Below the pieces are notes generated by a model that did not search any database, was not told the DNA's origin, and was given only the letters and a program-made list of their open reading frames with translations. Source: an uncultured Bariatricus sp. (GTDB lineage Bacteria; Bacillota; Clostridia; Lachnospirales; Lachnospiraceae). From it: 57,003 nucleotides of DNA. A program made the position numbers and the translations under genes. Position 1 is the stretch's first letter. Each line of letters opens with the position of its first letter. Shown here in pieces: positions 41,519-49,853 of this stretch. The stretch spans positions 1 to 57,003 of the forward strand of contig CAKRFP010000015.1 in NCBI GenBank assembly GCA_934320645.1. Direction: 5' to 3'.

Positions 41519-41896
41519 ATGAAAAATATTCATAAATATGTAATGATTGATGGAGATCAAATGCTCAAAAATTTTCACAATGAATTCATATTTATCAGTC
41601 AGATGCCATATGCAGGGAAAACACTAGATGATGGCACTGTAGAAATCCAAGCGGGAGTGCGAGCAACGCTACAAATAATGCATGATGATGCGCCGGAGAT
41701 TAACAAAAAAACCGGTGAGATCGTTGATAACAGATTGGAAGTATTTGAAGCAACAATCATCGGGGTGGAATATCCTTTGCCGTTTAAAAAAGGCTGTATG
41801 GTTAAACTTGGCGGTTATAAACCGGAAATTAGTTATGTTATCAATTACAATGCAATTTTACGTTTCTCGGAGATCTCTGAAATTAAACCGGAATAA
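41519..41896 (+). CDS. Small mobile-element protein in the DUF961/HelP position
   Basis: A 125-residue soluble, beta-rich protein (VEIQAGVRATLQIMHDD, VFEATIIGVEYPLPFKKGCMVKLGGYKPEISY) directly before the coupling ATPase gene. In ICEBs1 and Tn916 this slot holds DUF961 proteins, including the helicase processivity factor HelP, of about the same length. Sequence similarity to that family is not obvious by eye, so the role is inferred from order. AGGAGG lies 7 nt before the ATG at 41519. Its TAA overlaps the ATG of the next gene. Confidence 0.6.
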   Translation: MKNIHKYVMIDGDQMLKNFHNEFIFISQMPYAGKTLDDGTVEIQAGVRATLQIMHDDAPEINKKTGEIVDNRLEVFEATIIGVEYPLPFKKGCMVKLGGYKPEISYVINYNAILRFSEISEIKPE

Positions 41897-43239
41897 TGCT
41901 ACAGACAAGAGAAAGTAGACTTGTTCGTACGTTTATCACAGGTGCGTTGGAAATGTTTATTGCGGGTATAGCCTTACTATATGGCTATACCTGCAACTAT
42001 GAAAGTAAATTTGGAAAGCTGTCTTGTATGAGCTTCGTGGGTGCAATTGTTGTGAGTACAGGCTTGCTAATATGGTGGCTACAGAAACATGGAATCAGGT
42101 ATGGAGTTAAACATACAATTTTACATGTAAAAATGTATAAATCTCTAAAGAGGGCATTGTACGAGAGCGGAATGTATACAGAGAGAATGATATTAGGAAA
42201 GAAATGTGCGGTGTTACCTGAAATAGATATTTTCTTTGAAAAAGACTTTAAAAGTGGAAAGGTAACACTAAAGAATTGCATAAAGATGGATAAAAAGTTA
42301 GAGGATTTGCCCATCAGTTCAGCTCTATTAAAAGAATATGTTTTGGTGGCTGCGTACATCTCAGATGATTGTAACATTTACAATTATGAATTTGAAACAA
42401 ATAAAATAGAGCAGGTTGTATTTAATACGTTTCAAGAGTTTAAAGATTACAACCAAAAAATAGGCGAGTATGAAATGTTTTTGGATAACAGGCATAAAGT
42501 AAATATTATCCATGCATTGATTGTTGGACAAACAGGATCTGGAAAATCGTATTGTATTTATAACTTGATATTACAGATGCTTGTAAAGGAAACGCCTTAT
42601 GAACTGTATCTTGTAGATCCTAAATTCAGTGGTGTTTATGCATTGGGCTATAAGATTAACAAGTGTAATGTTTCCAGTAATATTGATGATACAATTTTAT
42701 TGTTAAAAAATTTTGAAGCAAAAATGGAAGAACGCAAGAAAGAATATGCTGAGAAGTTGTTGGATAAATTGGACAGTGATTATCGGGATTTCAATTTGAC
42801 ACCAGTTTTTTTGATAATTGATGAATATAGTGCATTTCGGGCGTCTTTGGCGAGGTATGACAAGAAAACCAGGGATTTTGTTGATGAAGTAATCGGGAAT
42901 GTAATCCGAGAGGGTAGACAAATAGGTTGTTTTTGCATAATAGCGCAACAACAAAGCAATGCGACAAATTTACCAACAGAGTTAAGAGAAAATTTACCAT
43001 TAAAGTTGATAATGGGACAGGCAGAACGACAAACGTATATGACAGCATTAGGAATATATCCGGATATTGCCAGGCGTAAGTTTTTAACAGGTCAAGGAAT
43101 TATGACATATCCGCAAATAGCAAGCACAGAAAATCCGGTAGTTATATTTATTCCTAAATTAAACTTTCAAATTTTCGATGCAGTTGAAGAATTGACAAGT
43201 AATAAAAATGGTCAAGGGGGCAGAGATGGGGGTATGTAA
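41896..43239 (+). CDS. FtsK/SpoIIIE-type DNA coupling ATPase (TcpA/YdcQ-like)
   Basis: A 447-residue membrane ATPase. Two N-terminal hydrophobic helices (about 13-32 and 45-62) are followed by an ATPase domain with Walker A GQTGSGKS at 211-218, Walker B FLIIDEYSA, and IREGRQIGCFCIIAQQ. In ICEBs1-type elements this protein brings the relaxase-DNA complex to the mating channel. It overlaps the preceding stop codon by one base (TAATG), implying coupling of translation. No cognate channel genes are in the element. Confidence 0.88.
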   Translation: MLQTRESRLVRTFITGALEMFIAGIALLYGYTCNYESKFGKLSCMSFVGAIVVSTGLLIWWLQKHGIRYGVKHTILHVKMYKSLKRALYESGMYTERMILGKKCAVLPEIDIFFEKDFKSGKVTLKNCIKMDKKLEDLPISSALLKEYVLVAAYISDDCNIYNYEFETNKIEQVVFNTFQEFKDYNQKIGEYEMFLDNRHKVNIIHALIVGQTGSGKSYCIYNLILQMLVKETPYELYLVDPKFSGVYALGYKINKCNVSSNIDDTILLLKNFEAKMEERKKEYAEKLLDKLDSDYRDFNLTPVFLIIDEYSAFRASLARYDKKTRDFVDEVIGNVIREGRQIGCFCIIAQQQSNATNLPTELRENLPLKLIMGQAERQTYMTALGIYPDIARRKFLTGQGIMTYPQIASTENPVVIFIPKLNFQIFDAVEELTSNKNGQGGRDGGM

Positions 43240-43262
43240 TAACCCCATCTCCACACAAATAA

Positions 43263-44414
43263 ATGGAAAAAGAACAAAATATACTACTTAACGTAGATGA
43301 ATTTACATTTACAATTATGCTAAACAATAAGGATATTGTAGAAAAATGGATAATGTATGCGGAGAACATAATATGTAAATTTGTAAGAATATCCAGGCTA
43401 GAGAATATTTTTGATGGAAAATTGAGTGAAATGTCTTCGGAGAAGTTAGAGGGATATGATAAATGCTATAACATGGGACTGAAAGATTACTATTTTGCAA
43501 TGGCATATCATACTTGTCGTATGGATATGGGTGTATGCATTAAATTTAGTGCAAAGGCATGGGCGATTTATCAGGCACGATATTCAAAAATGTATGGTGT
43601 GCAAATTATATTGCCTGCTTTTTTGCAGAAGCTAAATGGAAATATAGATTCAGTAACCATAAGGCTTACGAGAATTGATTTTACCGTAGATTACTATAAC
43701 TATGGGATTGATTTGAATGAGTTACATACAAGGTTACAGGACAAAAAAATATTAGTGCAGGATGACACGGATAGATGTAGAATCCGAAAGACAAGCTTTG
43801 TTGGAGAAGATGGAGCAATCCAAACTATTTACATAGGTAGCAGAAGTAAAGGCTCAAAGGGTTTTTTGAGAATCTATGACAAAAAAATGGAACAAATAAA
43901 AAACAATGGTTTTCGTTTAGAGGATGCTATTAAAAACAATTCCTGGATACGGTTTGAGGTAGTGTATAAAGGAATGTATGCACATTCTATTACAGAAGAA
44001 TTATTAAAAGAAAATTTAACAGATCAGGAATTTGCAAGTTTTATTGCTAAAGCAGTAACACAGAAATACCGTCTATATGATATAGAAGAAGGTGAGTATA
44101 GAATAGAGACAAAAAAGCTGATTGAGATTGCAGAAAAAAGCAATGCGGCAAGATTACGCTGTGATAGCCCCAGGGATAATTCATTACGGCAGAGTATTCA
44201 ATATATCATATTCAGTAGTGGACTATTTTCTCTTATTTATAAGATAGAACAGCTTTTTGGTATTGATGGTGTAGATGAATTTATAGACTACCTTAAAAGT
44301 TGCTATGTTAGCAATATCTGGAAAGGTGCAACGATGACAAGAGAATTAAATTTATGGGTGAAAAAACATGAAGATTTGAGCAAAGGAAAGTTAGAAGATA
44401 ATTTTGAGGTGTAG
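43263..44414 (+). CDS. Rep_trans-type replication initiator/relaxase (MobT/NicK-like)
   Basis: A 383-residue protein of the replication initiation factor family used by Tn916 Orf20 and ICEBs1 NicK to nick the transfer origin. Seen: VTIRLTRIDFTVDYYNYGIDL, then TIYIGSRSKGSKGFLRIYDKKMEQ and SWIRFEVVYKG, the family's conserved core with the likely catalytic tyrosine in the YIGSR or IYDK segment. It follows the coupling ATPase by 23 nt. An origin of transfer is expected close upstream but was not located with certainty. Confidence 0.85.
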   Translation: MEKEQNILLNVDEFTFTIMLNNKDIVEKWIMYAENIICKFVRISRLENIFDGKLSEMSSEKLEGYDKCYNMGLKDYYFAMAYHTCRMDMGVCIKFSAKAWAIYQARYSKMYGVQIILPAFLQKLNGNIDSVTIRLTRIDFTVDYYNYGIDLNELHTRLQDKKILVQDDTDRCRIRKTSFVGEDGAIQTIYIGSRSKGSKGFLRIYDKKMEQIKNNGFRLEDAIKNNSWIRFEVVYKGMYAHSITEELLKENLTDQEFASFIAKAVTQKYRLYDIEEGEYRIETKKLIEIAEKSNAARLRCDSPRDNSLRQSIQYIIFSSGLFSLIYKIEQLFGIDGVDEFIDYLKSCYVSNIWKGATMTRELNLWVKKHEDLSKGKLEDNFEV

Positions 44415-44415
44415 A

Positions 44416-44592
44416 ATGAATGAAAAAAAGAAATTGCTTACCGTAAAAGAATTATGTGGTTATTTGGGAATCGGAGAAACAAAAGCCAGGGAGCTAGTAC
44501 GGGGACACAATGGCATTGGAATACAGATCGGAAATAGATGGTATGCTGATCGGGAAAAATTGAATCAATGGATAGATAGAAATATTACTTAA
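44416..44592 (+). CDS. Excisionase/MerR-like helix-turn-helix protein
   Basis: A 58-residue protein: LLTVKELCGYLGIGETKARELVRGHNG then QIGNRWYADREKLNQWID, matching the winged-helix Xis and DNA-binding excisionase family. It would steer the integrase toward excision. GAGGTGTAG lies just before the ATG at 44416; an earlier in-frame start overlaps the relaxase gene. The integrase gene follows. Confidence 0.82.
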   Translation: MNEKKKLLTVKELCGYLGIGETKARELVRGHNGIGIQIGNRWYADREKLNQWIDRNIT

Positions 44593-44606
44593 AAAGTAGA
44601 AAAAGG

Positions 44607-44653
44607 GGAACTGATTTGTTATACTTTAGGTACTAACAGCAGTTCCTTTTTTT
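44607..44653 (+). terminator. Probable terminator between excisionase and integrase genes
   Basis: GGAACTG (44607-44613) pairs with CAGTTCC (44640-44646); TGTTA/TAACA form an inner helix; seven T follow. It would uncouple integrase expression from the transfer genes. Confidence 0.6.
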
Positions 44654-44676
44654 ATCGGTATAGATAGGAGATAAAA

Positions 44677-45819
44677 ATGGGAAAAGCGTTAAATGGGAAA
44701 GAATTAGGGAAAGGAATTACACAAAGAAAGGATGGTTTATATCAGGCTCGTTTTACAAACCGTTTTGGGAAAAGACAAACAATATATGCTAAAACAATAA
44801 CGGAGATAACACGGAAACTGCGTGATGAACAATATCGAGATGAAAGGCAAATAAATGTAGTTGAGCCGAGTATGACGCTGAATGAATGGTATGAAAAATG
44901 GATAACTGTTTGTAAAACACATTGCAGGGATACAACTAAAAGGACATACGAGATACAATACAACAGACTTCGAGAGAAAATTGGATGGCGTAAGTTGACA
45001 AATTTAAATCTTGTTATTTTACAAGATGCGTTCAATGAGCTTGCAACAGACAATATGAGGTGTGACTGTAAAGCACTATTGGTTGATATTCTTAATCGGG
45101 CGGTAGAATCTGAGCTGCTAACTAAAAATGTTGCGGTTGGAATAAACCCGATTATTGATAATTGCCAAAAGGAAGAAAAAAGAATTTTAAATGATGTAGA
45201 GATTGAGTTAATTCTTGAAAGTTCTAAAAATTGTCAGTTGCATGAATTTTTTGTAATTGCTCTGGGAACTGGTATGAGAATGGGCGAAATACTCGGACTG
45301 ACATGGGATTGTATTGACTTTGAAAATGGAATTATTGATGTGAAAAAAACATTATGCTATTTGCCTAATGATGGAAAAGCGATATATGAATTTCATGCGC
45401 CGAAGACAAAAGCCGGAAAACGGCAATTACCAATGACTAAAGCAGTAAAGGATGCGCTTGAAAGGCAAAAGGTAAGAAAGGATAAAATTATGATTCGCCA
45501 CAATCCCCGTGTAGGAATGGAAGATCTTGTGTTTTGCTCTAAGACAAACAATCCCATCCATGAAACTAATGTACGAGCTGCGATTAAGTATCATGTTAAT
45601 AAGATCAACAAAGAGAATCCAGGCATTGATTTTAAAGAATTTACACCACATGGATTAAGACATACTTTTGCGACAAAAGCTATTGCAAAAGGAATGAAGC
45701 CTAAAGTGCTACAAAAAATACTAGGACATAATTCGTTACAAATGACAATGGATTTATACTGTCATGTAGAAGAAAATACACTAAAAAATGAAATGGCTCT
45801 TATGGCTGAAATGGTGTAA
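44677..45819 (+). CDS. int: Tyrosine-type site-specific integrase
   Basis: A 380-residue integrase of the Tn916/lambda type. The N-terminal arm-binding domain (ITQRKDGLYQARFTNRFGKRQTIYAKT) is followed by a SAM-like core-binding domain and the catalytic domain with R201 (GTGMRMGE), H325 and R328 (HGLRHTF), H351 (LGHNS) and Y361 (MDLYCHV). All catalytic residues are present. The stop codon lies inside one of the ATGGTGTA repeats, next to the right attachment site. Confidence 0.94.
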   Translation: MGKALNGKELGKGITQRKDGLYQARFTNRFGKRQTIYAKTITEITRKLRDEQYRDERQINVVEPSMTLNEWYEKWITVCKTHCRDTTKRTYEIQYNRLREKIGWRKLTNLNLVILQDAFNELATDNMRCDCKALLVDILNRAVESELLTKNVAVGINPIIDNCQKEEKRILNDVEIELILESSKNCQLHEFFVIALGTGMRMGEILGLTWDCIDFENGIIDVKKTLCYLPNDGKAIYEFHAPKTKAGKRQLPMTKAVKDALERQKVRKDKIMIRHNPRVGMEDLVFCSKTNNPIHETNVRAAIKYHVNKINKENPGIDFKEFTPHGLRHTFATKAIAKGMKPKVLQKILGHNSLQMTMDLYCHVEENTLKNEMALMAEMV

Positions 45820-45885
45820 AAGTGGTGTACTAGAAGCAATTACAAAGCGGAAAGCCAGTAATATCAAGGGGTTGAAGCGTAGGAC

Positions 45886-45924
45886 TTGAAATTCTACATC
45901 TTCCAGATCGTGGATGAAAAATAG
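45886..45924 (+). other. attR-side attachment site with diverged copy of the methyltransferase C-terminal codons
   Basis: Reads LKFYIFQIVDEK-stop in frame, against LKFYVFQIVDEK-stop in the gene. Codons differ at seven of twelve sense positions, nearly all synonymous; similarity extends about four codons further left and includes a stop. Since bases left of the crossover come from the element, it carries a gene-end mimic, probably from an earlier host. Confidence 0.75.
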
Positions 45925-45952
45925 AGTGAAAAATACTACAATTAGGTAATAA

Positions 45953-45990
45953 AAAAGGTATCGGAAACATAAAAAATTCCGATACCTTTT
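45953..45990 (+). terminator. Displaced native terminator of the methyltransferase gene
   Basis: AAAAGGTATCGGAA (45953-45966) pairs fully with 45977-45990 around 10 nt, and the right arm ends in T. It lies 28 nt past the right attachment site, where the gene's own terminator would have been before integration. It also serves the minus-strand gene ending at 46018. Confidence 0.75.
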
Positions 45991-46017
45991 TATTGCGTAA
46001 AAGCAGATTTTATAATT

Positions 46018-46509
46018 CTATTCAAACTGCTCTGACGATAATGCAACATAATCCGCTGCATTTTTATAAATCGATTGAATCTCTTCCGCGGTGAGAGGTC
46101 TTTTTACTTTCGCCGGGCTTCCGATAACCAGCATTCCATCCGGAATAACTGTGTTCTGAGTAACCAGACTTCCGGCACCGATCAGGCAATGCTTTCCAAT
46201 CTTTGCACCGTTTAAAATCGTACTTCCCATCCCGATTAGAGACGCGTCGCCAATTGTACAGCCGTGGATCACACAGTTGTGACCGACAGTGACATCATCA
46301 CCGATAACGGTCGGAAAACCGTAATCTACATGGACGGTACTGTTATCCTGGATATTACTTCGCTCGCCAATAGTGATGGACGATTCATCACCGCGGACAA
46401 CGGCATAATAGAACACACTTGAGTCTGCACCGATGGTGACATCGCCTAGGATAACGGACTGACTGGCAATGTGCGCCTGTAGTGAAATATTTAAAGAAGA
46501 CATTGACAT
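46018..46509 (-). CDS. Gamma carbonic anhydrase family protein
   Basis: About 163 residues of left-handed beta-helix repeats (VILGDVTIGADSSVFYYAVVRGD, IGERSNIQDNSTVHVDYG, VIGDDVTVGHNCVIHGC, GMGSTILNGAKIG). Histidines in STVHVD, GHNC and IHGC are placed as the zinc ligands of trimeric gamma carbonic anhydrases. Activity is often unproven in this family. The ribosome site AAAGG abuts an ATG at 46521, so the ATG at 46509 (or 46503) is the more likely start. It lies 32 nt beyond the phosphate transporter gene on the same strand. Confidence 0.9.
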   Translation of the reverse strand: MSMSSLNISLQAHIASQSVILGDVTIGADSSVFYYAVVRGDESSITIGERSNIQDNSTVHVDYGFPTVIGDDVTVGHNCVIHGCTIGDASLIGMGSTILNGAKIGKHCLIGAGSLVTQNTVIPDGMLVIGSPAKVKRPLTAEEIQSIYKNAADYVALSSEQFE

Positions 46510-46541
46510 TTTCTCTGGCATCCTTTCTGGTAGTGCGATCG

Positions 46542-48380
46542 CTATTTTACTTCTTGGGCAGTATCAGCGGCGGTTGCTTTTGCAGCTGTGTTTGTATCCT
46601 GTTCCGCTTCCGGCTGATACTCATTGATATTATATTTCTGCTCATAATAATCAAAGGTGGATACATAAGTGTTGTCTTTCAGTTTCCGCACACTCTTGGT
46701 GTATTCGTGCATATCGAAATTGGAAGAATCCAGTTCCAGGATTGCAACGGCAATGTTAGAACAGTGGGCTGCAATACGATCATAGTTGGTGAGCAGGTCG
46801 TTAAATGCAAATCCGGTGTTCAGATCACACTGCCCGTTACGGAGCCTTTTAATATGACGCATTTTCAAATCGTTGCATAAAATACCGATCAGTTCGCGAA
46901 GCGGTTCCACTTTGGCAGCATTTACAAGGTCTTCATCTACAAATGAATTGATCGTGAGATCAAGAAGCTCTTTTAATGCGGATTCAAGAACATGAAGCTC
47001 GTATTTGGCTGCATCTGAAAAAATACGTGATTTTTCATGAAGTTCCTGTGCAACACGGGAAATATTGACTGCATGGTCCCCCAGACGTTCAAAATCACTG
47101 ATCGTATGAAGGAACTTGGCGGTCTGCTTGGACTGCTCCGGTGTCAGGTCATGCATATTGAGCTGCATCAGATAGGTTCCCAGTTTATCTTCGTATTTAT
47201 CGATCAGATTTTCTTTTTCCTGAATTTTGTTGAACTTATTATCTGAAAAATCTTTCAGCAGTGCAAGGGCGCGACGGATATTTTTGTATGCTTTCTTTGC
47301 CATTCCGTTGACTGCAAGCTGGCTCTGTGTGATTGCCAGTGGCGGATAATTGAGGAAACGTTCCTCAAGAAGATCAAAATCTGCCTGCTCTTCGTTGTCT
47401 TCATCGGTATCTTTAATAAGGAAGAAGACAAGTTTTTCAATCTTGCCGATAAATGGAGCAAGAACAAGGATCGTCAGAAGCCGGAATACCGTATTCAAAA
47501 GTGCCACACGGAAAGGTGACATAATTTCACCCATAAACGGGAAATGCACGATGGCATTTGCAGAATAGAATACGATGGACCAGAAAATCATTCCAAACAA
47601 ATCGTTCAGCAGATAGATCAGAGCAGTACGCTTTCCGTTCTTGTTCGTTCCGATTGAGGAAAGAAGAACCGGACATGCGGCGCCAACGCCGATACCCATT
47701 GTGATCGGAAGTGCAGCTGCAAAGGTGATCGATCCGGTAATGGACAGTGCCTGGAGAATACCCACAGAAGCAGAAGCACTCTGTAAAACTGCTGTAAATA
47801 CGATCCCGACAAGGATTCCCATAAATGGATTCGTGAACATGGTCAGAAGTCTGACGAAATGCGGATTCTCTTTCAGAGGAGAGACGGCACCGCTCATGGT
47901 CTGCATCCCGATCATCAGGATCGCAAAGCCAAGCATGATGTCACCGATATCAGAATACGGTTTTTTCTTGATGAATGTACGGAAAATAATTCCGATGATT
48001 GCTACGATTGCAGAGATTGTAGCGGTTGATAAAAGCTGCGCGATTCCGCTGGAACCATCAATGTAGGAGAGACATAAGATCCATCCGGTGATACTGGTTC
48101 CGATGTTGGCACCCATGATGATACCAATTGCCTGTGCGACCTTCATCATACCAGAGTTTACAAATCCGACTACCATAACTGTCGTTGCAGAGGATGACTG
48201 AATGATAGCGGTTACGACAGTACCCAGCAGAAGTCCTTTCAGAGGAGTATTGGTCAGCCTGTATAAAATAAGTTCAAGCTTATTGCCGGCAACTTTTTTC
48301 AGACTGTCGCCCATCAGTGACATACCGTATAAAAACAGGGCTACCCCACTGAGCAATGACAAAACCATTGTAATTCCCAT
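46542..48380 (-). CDS. Na/Pi cotransporter family protein with PhoU-like C-terminal domain
   Basis: About 612 residues. The membrane half has eight or more helices and the two family repeats QSSSATTVMVVGF and QSASASVGILQAL. The cytosolic C-terminal third is helical and PhoU-like (LGTYLMQLNMHDLTPEQSKQ, DFERLGDHAVNI). It ends with an Ala-rich tail. It would import phosphate with sodium. AAAAGGAAAAC is about 10 nt before the ATG at 48380; an earlier ATG at 48407 has no ribosome site. Confidence 0.92.
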   Translation of the reverse strand: MGITMVLSLLSGVALFLYGMSLMGDSLKKVAGNKLELILYRLTNTPLKGLLLGTVVTAIIQSSSATTVMVVGFVNSGMMKVAQAIGIIMGANIGTSITGWILCLSYIDGSSGIAQLLSTATISAIVAIIGIIFRTFIKKKPYSDIGDIMLGFAILMIGMQTMSGAVSPLKENPHFVRLLTMFTNPFMGILVGIVFTAVLQSASASVGILQALSITGSITFAAALPITMGIGVGAACPVLLSSIGTNKNGKRTALIYLLNDLFGMIFWSIVFYSANAIVHFPFMGEIMSPFRVALLNTVFRLLTILVLAPFIGKIEKLVFFLIKDTDEDNEEQADFDLLEERFLNYPPLAITQSQLAVNGMAKKAYKNIRRALALLKDFSDNKFNKIQEKENLIDKYEDKLGTYLMQLNMHDLTPEQSKQTAKFLHTISDFERLGDHAVNISRVAQELHEKSRIFSDAAKYELHVLESALKELLDLTINSFVDEDLVNAAKVEPLRELIGILCNDLKMRHIKRLRNGQCDLNTGFAFNDLLTNYDRIAAHCSNIAVAILELDSSNFDMHEYTKSVRKLKDNTYVSTFDYYEQKYNINEYQPEAEQDTNTAAKATAADTAQEVK

Positions 48381-48561
48381 AATTTTGTTTTCCTTTTCTT
48401 TAAGCATTAGTTTACATTTTGTCGCAAAAAAATATCGTACAGCTACTTTAAATATGAAAAGTCTGCATGCAGATCACACAAAGTGACGCTATACGACACC
48501 CTTATTATATAACAAGAAAGTTTCCATAGGTAGACTGAAACGATATTTTTTTACACTTTTT

Positions 48562-49092
48562 TTACAAGGACTTAACTTTTTCTATACATTCGGTAGCAAA
48601 AAGAGCCGCATTTTCAAGGTCTGTGCGTGTCGGATGAATCATTGCTTCGTCAAAATTCTGTAATTGCCGTCGGATTTGCTGGCAATCGCAATCTTTTGGT
48701 GTGTTCAGCAAGGATTCATATTTTTGACGGACAGCAAGCGGCATTTTCCCCTGGCAGATAAAAGAACCGAGATAGTGATTGTCATCTTCAAGCCAGATCC
48801 GGACGCTGGATGCAATCTCTTTGTAGTATTCCGGGCTGTTTCCGGCACCGCAGGTTCCAAAGAGAGCAACGGATTTGTCCGACAGACCGGAAAGGAAGTT
48901 GCCAATCTCGAGGCGACAGGTTCCGCGGTGAACACAGAAACCAACAAAATAAATTTTGGCTTCTGGGAAATCGGTACGTTCATGAAGATTTATCAGATCT
49001 TTGGACATCCCCGGAAGGGATGCAAAAATTTCTGTTGCTATTTTTTTTGTATTTCCTGTCTCACTGTCATAGACAACAAGATAATCTAACAT
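48562..49092 (-). CDS. Flavodoxin family protein
   Basis: A 176-residue protein. VVYDSETGNTKKIATEI at the N-terminus is the FMN phosphate loop, FGTCGAGNSPEYY a second flavin contact, and FVGFCVHRGTC lies between. It is likely a cytosolic electron carrier or flavin-dependent oxidoreductase partner. The C-terminal 40 residues are helical and extend beyond minimal flavodoxins. AGGAGG lies 8 nt before the ATG at 49092; longer frames overlap the J-domain gene. It follows that gene by about 20 nt. Confidence 0.88.
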   Translation of the reverse strand: MLDYLVVYDSETGNTKKIATEIFASLPGMSKDLINLHERTDFPEAKIYFVGFCVHRGTCRLEIGNFLSGLSDKSVALFGTCGAGNSPEYYKEIASSVRIWLEDDNHYLGSFICQGKMPLAVRQKYESLLNTPKDCDCQQIRRQLQNFDEAMIHPTRTDLENAALFATECIEKVKSL

Positions 49093-49112
49093 ATAGTATT
49101 TCCTCCTGTCAT

Positions 49113-49832
49113 TTAGTGGTATGTATAAGGAGAACCGCAGAAGAATCCACCGCCGCCACAGCAGAGATTGCACATGATGTTGGCAATGCAGAGCTTCACG
49201 CAGAAATCATTGTTGATCGTTGGTGTACCGCCATACATTGTCTGTTGTGTACGATACCAGCTTCCACCATTTTCAAGACGGCTGACAAGAGACTGATATT
49301 GATAGTTGGACGGCTCCAGACGAAGTGCTTCTTTGGCGTGCTCCAGGGCGAGGACATTATTGCCCATGCCGGAATTGGCGATAGAGCTGTAATAGTACCA
49401 TCTGGCAGAACGGTCTTTGATTCCTGAAAGGACATTTAAAGCTTCTTTATAATGGCCACTGTTCAGATAATTGGCGGCGGCACGCAGATGAATATCTTCT
49501 TCTGTCTCGGTTGTCTGCTGATTCTGATTGGTATACTGACCGTAGAAACCGCCGAATGGACCAAAACCGCCAAAACCTCCGTATCCGCTTCCGGCATCGC
49601 CATAACCTCCGGAGCCTGTTCCGGTATATCCGGAAGCACCCATTTCTTTTTCTTTTATAATCTGCTGGTAAGCCTGTTGGATTTCTTTGAATTTGGCTTC
49701 TGCCTGATCTTTATTTGGATTGTTGATATTGGCATCCGGATGATAAATACGGCTTAATTTGCGGTAGGCTTTCTTGATATCCTCATCGGAAGCATCCCGT
49801 GAAACGCCGAGTATTGAGTAAGAATCCTGCAT
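49113..49832 (-). CDS. J-domain protein with Gly/Tyr-rich linker
   Basis: A 239-residue DnaJ-like co-chaperone. The J domain is at residues 1-60 with HPD at 31-33 (IYHPDAN). A Gly/Tyr/Phe-rich linker follows (GSGGYGDAGSGYGGFGGFG, about 85-115). Next is a TPR-like helical region (AANYLNSGHYKEALNVLSGI, NNVLALEHAKEALRLEPSNY). The C-terminus is unusual: CNLCCGGGGFFCG. It stimulates DnaK ATPase on some client; the cysteine cluster could bind metal. It lacks the zinc-finger region of true DnaJ. Confidence 0.88.
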   Translation of the reverse strand: MQDSYSILGVSRDASDEDIKKAYRKLSRIYHPDANINNPNKDQAEAKFKEIQQAYQQIIKEKEMGASGYTGTGSGGYGDAGSGYGGFGGFGPFGGFYGQYTNQNQQTTETEEDIHLRAAANYLNSGHYKEALNVLSGIKDRSARWYYYSSIANSGMGNNVLALEHAKEALRLEPSNYQYQSLVSRLENGGSWYRTQQTMYGGTPTINNDFCVKLCIANIMCNLCCGGGGFFCGSPYTYH

Positions 49833-49853
49833 AATTGATTATTCTCCTGATTG

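Larger units (their letters stand above)
39430..45924. mobile_element. Integrative and mobilizable element (about 6.5 kb)
   Basis: Runs from the stop codon of the methyltransferase gene to a second, diverged copy of that gene's end. Content: lipoprotein, XRE regulator, two unknown genes, FtsK-like coupling ATPase, Rep_trans/MobT relaxase, excisionase and tyrosine integrase, in the gene order of the ICEBs1/Tn916 DNA-processing module. No mating-pore genes (VirB4, VirB6 or lytic enzyme homologs) are present, so transfer would need a helper. The region is visibly more AT-rich than its flanks. ATGGTGTA repeats sit at both ends. Confidence 0.85.
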
